The translations under genes and the position numbers were made by a program. Shown here in pieces: positions 52,895 to 61,579 of a stretch of 64,000 nt of DNA. The notes under the pieces were generated by a model that worked only from the letters and a program-made list of their open reading frames with translations, searched no databases and was not told the origin of the DNA. The stretch is from Ochrobactrum sp. Marseille-Q0166 (lineage in GTDB: Bacteria; Pseudomonadota; Alphaproteobacteria; Rhizobiales; Rhizobiaceae): assembly GCF_014397025.1 (NCBI RefSeq), contig NZ_JACJUO010000001.1, positions 1,598,501-1,662,500 of the forward strand, given 5' to 3'. Position 1 is the first letter of the stretch; every line of letters begins with the position of its first letter.

Positions 52895-53569
52895 TCAGAA
52901 CTCAAACTGCTCAATACGCTCAAAACCAGGTAGCGGACGAACTGCCGTATTGAAAACGCTACGCCCCGAAGCTACGCCATTTTCCTTTACGTAAAGTCGC
53001 GCAACTCCGGCATTTCCGCGGCCTTCAACGACCACAAGACGTCCACCTTCTTTAAGCTGATTGAAAAGTACTTCAGGTACAAAATCAACCGCTCCTTCGA
53101 TGAAAATAACGTCGTAAGGGGCTTCGGAAGCATAGCCAGCATTCAAATTTCCCGAAACGATCACGACATTGTCATAGCCGAGTTCCTGCAAACGAGCTGT
53201 TGCAACAGCCGCCAATGCGGAATCACTTTCAAGTCCAATGACCGATCCGGCAAGCTGGGAAAAGATCGCAGACGAATAACCTGTAGCGCAACCGATATCG
53301 AGAACGACATCGTTTTTGTTCACTTTTGCGAGCTGAACAAGCTTGGCAAAAGGCGATGGCTCCATAATGTAGCGCGGCGCTGAACCTTCGCCCTCAAGTA
53401 GTTGATCTTCATCAATGTAGGCAAGTACCTGACGGTGCGCAGGAACAAAAGCTTCGCGCGGAACGGCCAGAAAAGCGTCAATAACACTCAAATCTGTTAC
53501 ATCCGTCGTGCGGATCTGATTGTCGACCATTTTTGTGCGAAGATCTTGATAATCGGCTGACATAGCCAT
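52895..53569 (-). CDS. pcm: Protein-L-isoaspartate O-methyltransferase family
   Basis: 224-residue SAM-dependent methyltransferase. Motif I is VLDIGCATGYSSAIFSQLAG, post-I VIGLESD, and the acidic VIFIEGAVDFVP. N-terminal part AMSADYQDLRTKMVDNQIRT is characteristic of the alphaproteobacterial variant placed before tolC. It repairs isoaspartyl residues in aged proteins, although the canonical motif residues of PCMT are only partly kept, so a different substrate is possible. Confidence 0.85.
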   Translation of the reverse strand: MAMSADYQDLRTKMVDNQIRTTDVTDLSVIDAFLAVPREAFVPAHRQVLAYIDEDQLLEGEGSAPRYIMEPSPFAKLVQLAKVNKNDVVLDIGCATGYSSAIFSQLAGSVIGLESDSALAAVATARLQELGYDNVVIVSGNLNAGYASEAPYDVIFIEGAVDFVPEVLFNQLKEGGRLVVVEGRGNAGVARLYVKENGVASGRSVFNTAVRPLPGFERIEQFEF

Positions 53570-53884
53570 GCCCTACATCCTTCTATATCGCGCTTGCGCG
53601 ATTATTATGCTTCCGGCGCCCGATAAAACAAGAACCATGACCATACGACAAAGCCGTAACAACCCTAGCTCACCGCCATTTAGGCACCATAAACGAGATT
53701 TGCCGTTGATGTGGCAAAAATCGACCTTACAGTCAATCAGACACAAGAGTTGCACCCCCCAACTGCAACACTTGGTCGCCTCTGCATTCCAACATAATGT
53801 GAAGCAATATAAAAATGCCGGACGCTTCCACGTCCGGCATGAAAGCATCAGCTCTTAAGCGGCCTCCCAAGAAAAACGATCACA
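53570..53884. other. Divergent/tail region with terminator
   Basis: 315 bases. Apart from the hairpin at 53816-53839, I see no frame with a credible product. It must hold the pcm-tolC promoter. Confidence 0.4.
53816..53839 (-). terminator. Terminator of the copper chaperone gene
   Basis: TGCCGGACG with complement, six-base loop, then ATTTTTATA on the minus strand. Confidence 0.85.
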
Positions 53885-54085
53885 TTATTGCGTGACCGTT
53901 GCAGGATAGCCTGCTTCTGCAAGCGCATTGAGCGCCCTATCCTGAGAAACGCGGCTATCGAACTTAACCTGTTTTTTCTCGAGATCCACATCGACAACAG
54001 CCGCTTCATCAATCTTGTGCAGCGCATTCGTAACACTTTGCGCACAACCGCCACACTTCATTTTTGGAACTGAAAAGGTAACCAC
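53885..54085 (-). CDS. CopZ-like heavy-metal-binding protein
   Basis: 66 residues, a single HMA domain. The metal site is the CxxC in PKMKCGGCAQSVTNAL; the rest follows the ferredoxin-like fold (AVVDVDLEKKQVKFDS). It is likely a cytosolic copper chaperone delivering metal to a P-type ATPase; none is in the window. Lone gene. Confidence 0.9.
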   Translation of the reverse strand: MVTFSVPKMKCGGCAQSVTNALHKIDEAAVVDVDLEKKQVKFDSRVSQDRALNALAEAGYPATVTQ

Positions 54086-54159
54086 TTCGACGACTCCTTA
54101 CTTAGACACTTCAGCCAATGTGCAGCTTCCCATCGTGTCAAGGTCAAGCGCGAGATATC

Positions 54160-54765
54160 TCAGGGAGCATCACAGCTTTCCGGGACACTTTTTTCAATAT
54201 CGAGCGGCGATTTTGTAAGCGAGCCTGTCATTATCTCAATTGGCTTGTAAGGAGGCACTTCCTGCATAGCGGGATTGGTTAATCGCAGGGTGTAACAGCC
54301 GGTATAAACCTGCTTGTTTCCGTCATCGCTCTCAGATTCGATCGCGATCGGTAAACTCCAGTAAATCTGGCCTGCCCCAGGATCTGGATCCGTCTTTCGC
54401 ACAGCTACCTTCACACTCTTTGTGCCGTCATACCCCTTGGCAAATTTCTTAAAGTCTGGCTCACGACCTTCTTCGGAATAATAGCTGTAAGCGCGCGCAT
54501 ATTCTTTACGATTAATTGCATTATAATAGGATTCGATCACAGCCTGAGGGGATGACCGATCATCGCGGTAATCAGGAACGATCATACCATCTGTGGCGTC
54601 TTGTGTTTGTTCAGACGGTTTCGTTTCCTCAACCGGCTTTGCATCTTCTTGGGTCGCTGGCGCCTTTTGGGAAGACTCCTGCGCCCCGGCGGCAGACATG
54701 AAAACAGTCGCCCCGAATATGCCTGCAAGCATCAAAGGCTTCATGCGCTCAATCAACATTCGCAT
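54160..54765 (-). CDS. Secreted protein with NTF2-like fold, function unknown
   Basis: About 201 residues. A signal peptide (cleavage near AAGAQ) precedes a disordered linker rich in glutamate, threonine and proline, then a domain with SPQAVIESYYNAINRKEYAR and AYSYYSEEGREPDFKKF, the pattern of NTF2-like periplasmic proteins. A cysteine pair (GCYTLRL and PESCDAP) could form a disulfide. No activity can be assigned. Of two near starts, MRMLIERMK was taken. Confidence 0.75.
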   Translation of the reverse strand: MRMLIERMKPLMLAGIFGATVFMSAAGAQESSQKAPATQEDAKPVEETKPSEQTQDATDGMIVPDYRDDRSSPQAVIESYYNAINRKEYARAYSYYSEEGREPDFKKFAKGYDGTKSVKVAVRKTDPDPGAGQIYWSLPIAIESESDDGNKQVYTGCYTLRLTNPAMQEVPPYKPIEIMTGSLTKSPLDIEKSVPESCDAP

Positions 54766-54966
54766 CTCCTCTTCCAGCAATATTTTTCCAGGACACTGAA
54801 ATCCGTGCGTGTGTTGTGATCGCGCTCTCGATTTGGTGTCTTGCAGTAATGATGTTACAACACTAACTATAGTAAAAAAGTGGCAATCCCGCAGAAAAGC
54901 GCGTTGCTTTGAGCAGACTGAACGATTCTTCAGTCGCTTACCAGCATAACACCGGAAGAGATGAAA

Positions 54967-55347
54967 ATGGGCCGTTTCTCAGTCTTGACGCTTACAGATG
55001 CCGCAGCAGCGCGCGTGAGTGAAATCATGGCATCCCGTGAAGATGCACTTGGTATTCGCGTGGGCGTAAAAAAAGGCGGCTGCGCCGGGATGGAATACAC
55101 TATTGAGCTCGTAAATGAACCAAAAGCCGGTGACGATTGCGTCGAGAAAGACGGGGCAAAGGTCTATATTGCGCCGGAAGCCGTTCTGTTTCTGCTCGGC
55201 ACGCAAATGGATTTTGAAGTCACAACATTGCGCACTGGTTTTGTGTTCAACAATCCTAACCAGACGTCGGCTTGCGGCTGCGGAGAGTCTGTGGAACTGA
55301 CCCCGGCCTCGCCAGAAAGCCTTCGCCAGATGCAAGGCGCTGCTTAG
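54967..55347 (+). CDS. sufA: A-type iron-sulfur carrier protein
   Basis: 126 residues of the HesB/IscA/SufA family. The three cluster-binding cysteines are in KKGGCAGMEYTIE and SACGCGESVEL. It receives Fe-S clusters from SufBCD or IscU and hands them to apoproteins such as fumarase or MoaA. Here it stands alone, about 6 kb from the sufTSD genes and on the other strand, so whether it is SufA or a general A-type carrier is open. A start two codons earlier is possible. Confidence 0.88.
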   Translation: MGRFSVLTLTDAAAARVSEIMASREDALGIRVGVKKGGCAGMEYTIELVNEPKAGDDCVEKDGAKVYIAPEAVLFLLGTQMDFEVTTLRTGFVFNNPNQTSACGCGESVELTPASPESLRQMQGAA

Positions 55348-55402
55348 AGCGAGTCTTAAGAAAAAGATGCGTGGTAAAAAAGGTTAGAGCTTGGTCCCGC
55401 CA

Positions 55403-55744
55403 ATGGATGACGAAACCTTACGAGAATTATTTGCGGGGTTGGGATCCATCAGTATTCGCCGTATGTTTGGCGGAAAAAGCATCTATCATCAGGGATTGAT
55501 TATAGGGCTTGTCGTTCAGGATGAACTGCTTCTGAAAGCAGACATTCATACTGCAAATATGTTCATTGATGCCGGATCACGACAATGGTCTTACGACAGC
55601 AGAAAGACAGGCAAACCTGTTGCCATGCCCTATTGGAGCGTACCGGAAGAATCCTTCGATGATCCTGATCTTATGACCAACTGGGCAAGATTGGCATTTG
55701 CTGCAAGCCTCCGGTCAGGTACAAAAACTAAAAAGCCGAACTGA
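55403..55744 (+). CDS. TfoX N-terminal-domain protein
   Basis: 113 residues: a single TfoX_N domain (ELFAGLGSISIRRMFGGKSI and YDSRKTGKPVAMPYWSVPEE). In gamma-proteobacteria TfoX regulates competence together with a C-terminal domain that is absent here, so this short form may act differently. It starts about 55 bases after sufA in the same direction. A terminator follows. Confidence 0.85.
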   Translation: MDDETLRELFAGLGSISIRRMFGGKSIYHQGLIIGLVVQDELLLKADIHTANMFIDAGSRQWSYDSRKTGKPVAMPYWSVPEESFDDPDLMTNWARLAFAASLRSGTKTKKPN

Positions 55745-55763
55745 AAAATCAGCTCGGCTTTTG
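55731..55763. terminator. Bidirectional terminator
   Basis: AAAAGCCGA, then an inner CTGA/TCAG pair, and TCGGCTTTT; between the convergent TfoX-domain and helicase genes. Confidence 0.85.
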
Positions 55764-55768
55764 TTTTC

Positions 55769-57268
55769 TTATGCCAGAACCCCAGTGGGGATGAGCATGA
55801 ATGCTGGAATATCGTTACCAAAACCTACTGGCACAGGACCATCATCATCGTCGCGATCGCGGCGACGTTTATGATGATCATACTGCGGCTTGCCACGACG
55901 CTCATCGTTTGATGTACGAATAGCATCACGACGCTCTTTAATTTCGTGAATAATGGGCTGGGGTTCATCGGCTTGAACGATCACAGGTGCCTCAACCTTT
56001 TGTTTATCTTTCGATTTACCCTTGGCATCTTTGCCTTTGCCTCGAGCGTTCCTGCCCTTGCGTGACGTATCTTCAGATTCGTCCACTGCTGGCAAAGTTG
56101 TCAAATCACCATCATGCCATTCAATCTTTTCGCCAATCATCGATTCGATGGCACTCAGATGCTTCGTGTCGGCGGTGGTCACCAATGTGAACGCCTTGCC
56201 CGAACGACCGGCACGACCCGTGCGGCCAATACGATGGACATAATCTTCCGAGTGAATCGGGATATCATAATTGAACACATGGCTGACGTCAGGAATATCG
56301 AGGCCGCGTGCAGCAACATCAGAGGCGACAAGCAGTTGAAGCTTACCTTCCTTGAAGTTCGAAAGCATCATCATGCGGGCGCGCTGATCCATATCACCAT
56401 GCAAAGCGCCCGCATTGAATTCATGACGTGTTAATGAGCGGAAAAGTTCTGAGACATCTTTTTTACGATTACAGAAGATAATCGCATTTTTGATTGCATC
56501 ACCTTCCGAACGGATCAAATCGCGCAAAGCTGCACGCTTGTCCCAATCTTTACGACCAGATTTAACAAGGCGTTGAGTTACGGTTTTTGCCGTCGAAGAC
56601 GCTTTCGCTACTTCAATACGTGTTGGCGAATGCAGGAATTGTTCCGTCAGTTTGGTGATTTCCGGCGGCATCGTTGCCGAGAAAAACAACGTTTGGCGTG
56701 TGAACGGGATCAGTTTGCAGATCCGCTCAATGTCCGGGATAAACCCCATATCGAGCATCCGGTCAGCTTCATCGATAACCAGAATCTCAACGCCAGTCAA
56801 AAGCAGCTTCCCACGCTCAAAATGATCAAGAAGACGGCCCGGAGTTGCAATAAGCACATCTGCTCCGCGCTCAAGCTTACGCTCTTGATCTTCAAACGAA
56901 ACACCACCAATCAACAACGCCACATTGAGACGCTGATTGACGCCGTATTTTACAAAATTTTCTTCGACCTGAGCAGCGAGTTCGCGCGTTGGTTCGAGAA
57001 TAAGCGTACGCGGCATACGAGCGCGTGCACGCCCTTTTTCCAGCAGATGCAGCATCGGCAAAACGAAAGATGCAGTCTTACCCGTACCCGTTTGTGCAAT
57101 GCCAAGCACATCCTTACGCTCCAGAGCTGGAGGAATAGCTCCGGCCTGAATAGGTGTAGGTGCTGTATATCCAGCAGCTTCAACGGCGGCGAGTACTTTC
57201 GGGGAGAGACCGAGTTCGGCAAATGTTGTCAATGGAGGCGCAGCTCTCTGTTCGGAAATGAATTCCAC
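55769..57268 (-). CDS. rhlE: DEAD-box RNA helicase (RhlE-like)
   Basis: 499 residues. Motifs in order: Q motif with TAPTPIQAGAIPPALERKDV, AQTGTGKTASF, PTRELAAQ, VIDEADRMLDMGF, SATMP, and HRIGRTGRAGRSGKAF. The last 120 residues are a charged, lysine-rich tail (KGRNARGKGKDAKGKSKDKQ) that probably binds RNA. Such helicases act in ribosome assembly and RNA turnover, often under cold stress. The RhlE name is by family resemblance. Lone gene. Confidence 0.9.
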   Translation of the reverse strand: MEFISEQRAAPPLTTFAELGLSPKVLAAVEAAGYTAPTPIQAGAIPPALERKDVLGIAQTGTGKTASFVLPMLHLLEKGRARARMPRTLILEPTRELAAQVEENFVKYGVNQRLNVALLIGGVSFEDQERKLERGADVLIATPGRLLDHFERGKLLLTGVEILVIDEADRMLDMGFIPDIERICKLIPFTRQTLFFSATMPPEITKLTEQFLHSPTRIEVAKASSTAKTVTQRLVKSGRKDWDKRAALRDLIRSEGDAIKNAIIFCNRKKDVSELFRSLTRHEFNAGALHGDMDQRARMMMLSNFKEGKLQLLVASDVAARGLDIPDVSHVFNYDIPIHSEDYVHRIGRTGRAGRSGKAFTLVTTADTKHLSAIESMIGEKIEWHDGDLTTLPAVDESEDTSRKGRNARGKGKDAKGKSKDKQKVEAPVIVQADEPQPIIHEIKERRDAIRTSNDERRGKPQYDHHKRRRDRDDDDGPVPVGFGNDIPAFMLIPTGVLA

Positions 57269-57483
57269 CTATCCTGTCATTGCAGCCACGTCATAATCCG
57301 GCGCAGGAACTAAGGCAAAAAAGGCGTCTGCAACGCAGTAAGCGTTTTCTTGCAGCATCGCCTACGTCTAAAGAGAGCAAAAGTCAACTAAAATACCGTC
57401 AACGGATATAAAGTGCCCATTTATTTGTATTTTATTGTATTTCTATCAGCCACTACAAAAGACTTTACTAAAAGCAAAGCCAA

Positions 57484-58257
57484 CTAATGTCTAAATTGTT
57501 CTGTCAAAATTCGTTCATCCCAGGAATGATTTTGATCAAACAAGATGGCAACGTGACTATTGATAGCTTCGCGCACCGTCACCGCTCTGACAGATTTGAC
57601 TTCGTTATTGTCCGCCACGGCATTGACGGGCCGCTTTCCAATTTCAAGTAAATCCATACGTACAGTGACATGGTTCGGCAAAAGCGCCCCGCCCCACCGG
57701 CGTGGACGAAATGGGCTAACAGGTGTCAAAGCAAGCAGAGGTGCCTCTAAAGGCAGGATTGGCCCTTGAGCAGATAAGTTATATGCTGTTGATCCAGCCG
57801 GTGTAGCAACCATCAGGCCATCACAAACCAATTCCTCGAGCCGCACTTTTCCATCAATCGTTATGCGAACTTTTACAGCCTGATAAGATTGCCTGAAGAG
57901 AGAGACCTCATTAATCGCCAGCGCCTTAAAAGGTGGCATATGTTCTGTTTCAGCAATCATTTCGAGCGGACGGATCGTTTCCTTCTGGGCAGCACGTATT
58001 CTCGCTGGCAAATCATCCAGACTAAATTCATTCATAAGAAAACCGACAGATCCTCGGTTCATTCCGTAGACAGGCTTACCGCTGTTCATGAAATCACGAA
58101 GGGCCTGCAGCATTGTACCATCGCCACCCAATGCGACCACAACATCCGCATCTTCGGCAGCAACATGGCCATACCGCTTCACCAACTCTTTCTGAGCTGC
58201 CAGTGATTCCTCAGTTCCAGAGGAAAGGAAATGAATCGTCAGGGATTTATCGTCCAT
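57484..58257 (-). CDS. nadK: NAD kinase
   Basis: 257 residues, typical of the proteobacterial enzyme that phosphorylates NAD to NADP with ATP. The GGDG motif is VVALGGDGTMLQALRD; the second signature is NRGSVGFLMNEFS; the NAD loop is VATPAGSTAYNLSAQGPILP. Lone gene, upstream of tRNA-Thr on the opposite strand. Confidence 0.94.
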   Translation of the reverse strand: MDDKSLTIHFLSSGTEESLAAQKELVKRYGHVAAEDADVVVALGGDGTMLQALRDFMNSGKPVYGMNRGSVGFLMNEFSLDDLPARIRAAQKETIRPLEMIAETEHMPPFKALAINEVSLFRQSYQAVKVRITIDGKVRLEELVCDGLMVATPAGSTAYNLSAQGPILPLEAPLLALTPVSPFRPRRWGGALLPNHVTVRMDLLEIGKRPVNAVADNNEVKSVRAVTVREAINSHVAILFDQNHSWDERILTEQFRH

Positions 58258-58397
58258 ATTATTTCATTCCTGAGTGCCAGCTGCCGTAATTTCCACAGGC
58301 AAGAGAGCTATCATATGCAAAACTTGCTTACCATTGCCTTTGAATGTGAATTTTCGCTTTACACGGCTGAAAATTATGCTAATTCCACGCCTGTGCT

Positions 58398-58473
<76 letters not shown>

Positions 58474-59006
58474 CTTTTCCTTCAAAGTGCTGTTTATAGC
58501 TGAGTTATGAATACGTTAGCCTATTAAAGTCAGTTTTAACGCCTGACCAAGTATCCCCAACTGCTATTTGGTTTTATTGAGTTTTCTGAAACGTTTCCCT
58601 CACCTATTTACCTGTCGAAATCAGCCCGTCATCATCGCGACAATCTTCCTCCAATAGGTCGTGATCAGCTCGCCGAAGGTTTTGGCAAAAGCTCAAAAGC
58701 CTGATTGCCCCTCGCTCATACTATCGGCCGGCCGATACGTACCACGTGGAATGCAATATGCTTCACGCTTTGCGGATATGAGAAATCACCGATCCGATCT
58801 ACCTCTCGCTTCAATCGAGAGGCCGGAACAACTTCCGACTGGGCGGTGGTTCTAAAATACTGAGCCATCTACAAACAAGCATCGGAAGACGTGGCCTGTT
58901 TGATTTGGGATGTCAAGCTGATTGACTATAATCAATGCCTGAAATTTTCTACCATTCTAGGCTGCATAAGGTAACAATTGCTTGTTTATATTGGATTGAG
59001 GGACAC
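58474..59006. other. Gene-poor region after tRNA-Thr
   Basis: About 530 bases. Fragments on the plus strand (for example from 58640 to 58900) are open for short distances and have coding-like composition, but no start, frame or family can be defended. It is probably degraded mobile-element or phage sequence. Confidence 0.4.
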
Positions 59007-59207
59007 ATGGGATCGCGATTTCAACTGGCTTCAATAATTAGTTCTATGGCTTTTATAGTCTTGGTGGGGATTGGCTTTATTGTGATCCTGACAGTACCGA
59101 CTCTATCTGCAAATCCGGTTTATCCAATGATTATCGCTCTGGTCATCAGCGCCGTAATCACGCCTGTCGTTGGTTGGCTCATCGCGTCTCGTATACTGAA
59201 AACTTGA
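59007..59207 (+). CDS. Small two-helix membrane protein
   Basis: 66 residues starting MGSRFQLASIISSMAF, with GAGGG at a fair distance before the ATG. Two membrane helices (FIVLVGIGFIVILTVPTLS and MIIALVISAVITPVVGWLIA) are joined by a short loop; the C-terminus is basic. No family recognised. It lies alone in the gene-poor stretch after tRNA-Thr. Confidence 0.55.
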   Translation: MGSRFQLASIISSMAFIVLVGIGFIVILTVPTLSANPVYPMIIALVISAVITPVVGWLIASRILKT

Positions 59208-59651
59208 AAAGATAATTCTGCCTCACATTCAACCGGATGCTCTAACTATGCGTGGATTGATTATTCCCTGACAGCATTGGGCCTGCACCCGACTCTGTAA
59301 CTTCAGCATCACTTGTTCGCGCCGATTGGCAGCTCGTGGGAAATCGCTAAGTATGGCGAATTTCCTGTGAGTTTACCTCTGTGAATGACGTATAGGGCGG
59401 GTTCAAAACTGAGTAGACATCGCATTATTCATAAACGCCAGACTAAAAATCTGTACGCCGCTTCTTCTCCTGATATCCTCAAATCCATGCATTTTAGCGG
59501 CTTTACACCGTGAATGCGTGATGGTGCTAAATCAAGAGACAAGGATTTTCCCAATCGCAGTCCAAAAAATTGCCTCATAAGTTGCATTTTTAATACATAC
59601 ATCAAAAACGAGTTGGTATAATAGTTATGCGTAATTTAGGGGGAGTTTTCC
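59208..59651. other. Gene-poor region
   Basis: About 440 bases with no supportable frame. The right end carries the ribosome binding site (AGGGGGAG) of the outer-membrane-protein remnant. No terminator or repeat is evident. Confidence 0.35.
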
Positions 59652-59759
59652 ATGAAATATCTTTTATTATCCGCAGCGGTTTCTCTCATAGCAACGTCTT
59701 CATATGCCGCTGATGCAGTTATTGTTGAAGACGTAGCGGTTATCACACCTGTCCACTAA
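59652..59759 (+). pseudogene. Remnant of an outer membrane protein gene
   Basis: 35 codons: a signal peptide MKYLLLSAAVSLIATSSYAA and ADAVIVEDVAVITPVH before a stop. This resembles the start of the Omp25/Omp31-type barrels of Brucellaceae, which would continue with a tyrosine/tryptophan/glycine stretch. Bases just after the stop (TTGGGCGGTTTTTTGTTG) still resemble that continuation with small changes. The gene seems to have decayed by indels; the good ribosome binding site remains. Confidence 0.55.
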
Positions 59760-60145
59760 CGTTGGGCGGTTTTTTGTTGTCACCACACAACAGTGGCTTC
59801 AAGGCACAGCCGATCCCGAAGGCAATGGACAGCTTTATTGAAACAAGCCGATTGCTGCGGACTCAATCAAGAACAAGATCACCTTGCTCCGGATCCTGTT
59901 GAGGGAATAACCGGAAAAACCATTTGAAATCAAAAGCCGATTAACGTAATCTTTCTATTGTTGATCATATGATTGTTCACTTTGAAAAAAACTAAGAATG
60001 TCAGCTTTATATAAAGCGACGGAACGTTATCTTACTAATATAAAATAATTTGTAATTATTTGAATATTACAACTATTGTCTTCATAATTATTATATAATA
60101 AGCCTGCATAATATATTGGGCACAATCTTTTTGGCGAAATCAAAC
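59760..60145. other. AT-rich region upstream of the glycosyltransferase
   Basis: Nearly 390 bases, becoming very AT-rich toward the right. It probably contains the glycosyltransferase promoter. No gene is seen. Confidence 0.4.
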
Positions 60146-61117
60146 ATGTCTCAACGGAGAATCTGCATTTCGGTTGCTACTCGAAACAGACCCAACATGC
60201 TTTGCAAGTTATTTGCGTCGCTTGCCGTGATTGTAAAACCTGCAAATGCTGATGTTTCATTTCTTGTTGTTGAGAATAACGCCTCTCCGACTCTTGAACA
60301 AACAATCGCTAATTTTCGGGTTCAAATGCCTGAAACTCAAATAGACTATGTGGTGGAAGGTGTTTTAGGCATCTCATCAGCACGTAACCGTGCCCTCGAT
60401 CATGCGATTGAGCAAGGTTACGATTATCTTGTCTACGTAGATGACGACGAATTTGTTGACGCTGAATGGCTCGTGAAGCTGCTTGCCGAGCGTGATCGCC
60501 TTGATCTCGACATATTAGGGTCGCCGGTCAGGCCGATACCTTTTGATGAAAATCTTACGATTTTACAAAAACTCGTTTGGTCAGGTATTGAACGAAGTGG
60601 TTATAAATCGGAGCAAAAGTGCCGGCGCAAGTGCGAATCCGGGCGTGGCGATTCAATCAAGGTTGCTACGGGCAGTTGGATGGGGAAACTGGATTTCTTT
60701 CGCAGGACCGGCCTCCGGTTCGATTCTCATTTTGGACTTACCGGCGGAGAAGACTGGAACCTTTGGGCCACCGCAAAATCGCTCGGCGCTAAAACCGGTT
60801 GGGCGTGTGATGCGATTGTCTATGAGACTGTTCCCTCATCCCGTTTGACGCTGAGCTATCACTATCGCCGCAATCGCGATCATAACATCACAGAATTTGG
60901 TGCACGGTACCGAGAAAACCCGAGCAAGACGCTGAAAAAGCTACCGTTGAAGATTGCTGGCCGCGCGCTCAAATTTGTTGGCACCAGTCTATCTATTCCC
61001 TTTCGTGGTGGTCAGGGTATCGTCTCATCAGCGACCGCACTGGGAGGACTGGTTGGTCTCTTGCAAGGGTGCTTTGGCAAAAACTCGATGCATTATGCTA
61101 ATACGACAGGCCACTGA
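60146..61117 (+). CDS. Family 2 glycosyltransferase
   Basis: 323 residues with a GT-A fold: ICISVATRNRPNMLCKLFAS at the start, the metal-binding acidic cluster YLVYVDDDEFVDAEWL, and the acceptor-side GGEDWNLWATAKSLGA. The last 50 residues include a weakly hydrophobic stretch that may associate with the membrane. It resembles succinoglycan or LPS-type sugar transferases; the sugar is unknown. It has no polysaccharide genes around it and stands in the variable stretch beside tRNA-Thr, so horizontal acquisition is likely. The start MSQRRIC was taken over a TTG ten codons earlier. Confidence 0.82.
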   Translation: MSQRRICISVATRNRPNMLCKLFASLAVIVKPANADVSFLVVENNASPTLEQTIANFRVQMPETQIDYVVEGVLGISSARNRALDHAIEQGYDYLVYVDDDEFVDAEWLVKLLAERDRLDLDILGSPVRPIPFDENLTILQKLVWSGIERSGYKSEQKCRRKCESGRGDSIKVATGSWMGKLDFFRRTGLRFDSHFGLTGGEDWNLWATAKSLGAKTGWACDAIVYETVPSSRLTLSYHYRRNRDHNITEFGARYRENPSKTLKKLPLKIAGRALKFVGTSLSIPFRGGQGIVSSATALGGLVGLLQGCFGKNSMHYANTTGH

Positions 61118-61125
61118 GCAAAAAG

Positions 61126-61154
61126 AAAAAGCCCTGCAAAACGCAGGGCTTTTT
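61126..61154. terminator. Bidirectional terminator
   Basis: AAAAAGCCCTGC with complement, AAAAC loop, T run; between the convergent glycosyltransferase and sufT. Confidence 0.92.
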
Positions 61155-61159
61155 ATTGA

Positions 61160-61579
61160 TCAATACCAGCCGACAGCGACCTGCGCTTCTTCTGACATGC
61201 GGTCGGCCGACCATGGCGGATCGAATGTCATGGTAACTTCGACCATGGAAACGCCTTCAACTGCACCAACGGCATTCTCGACCCAGCCCGGCATTTCGCC
61301 AGCAACAGGACATCCAGGGGCAGTCAGAGTCATTTCAATCTTGACCGTACGATCATCCTCGATGTCGATCTTGTAGATCAGACCGAGTTCGTAAATATCC
61401 GCTGGGATTTCAGGATCATAAACAGTCTTCAATGCGCTGATGATATCATCTGTCAGCCGAAGAAGCTCTTCCTGCGGAATAGCAGACGCGGAAAAAACAG
61501 ACTTTCCATCTGCCGATGCATCTACATCGTCCGTCTTGGTTTCAGCCTGTTCCTGAACTTTCTGTTCGATCTCGGTCAT
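61160..61579 (-). CDS. sufT: SUF system protein SufT (DUF59/MIP18)
   Basis: 139 residues. About 40 disordered acidic residues precede the MIP18-like domain: DIISALKTVYDPEIPADIYE, LTAPGCPVAGEMPGWVENAV with the conserved cysteine, and FDPPWSADRMSEEAQ near the end. SufT helps mature Fe-S proteins, especially under high demand. Its start overlaps the sufS stop by four bases; it is the last gene of the visible suf operon. Confidence 0.92.
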   Translation of the reverse strand: MTEIEQKVQEQAETKTDDVDASADGKSVFSASAIPQEELLRLTDDIISALKTVYDPEIPADIYELGLIYKIDIEDDRTVKIEMTLTAPGCPVAGEMPGWVENAVGAVEGVSMVEVTMTFDPPWSADRMSEEAQVAVGWY

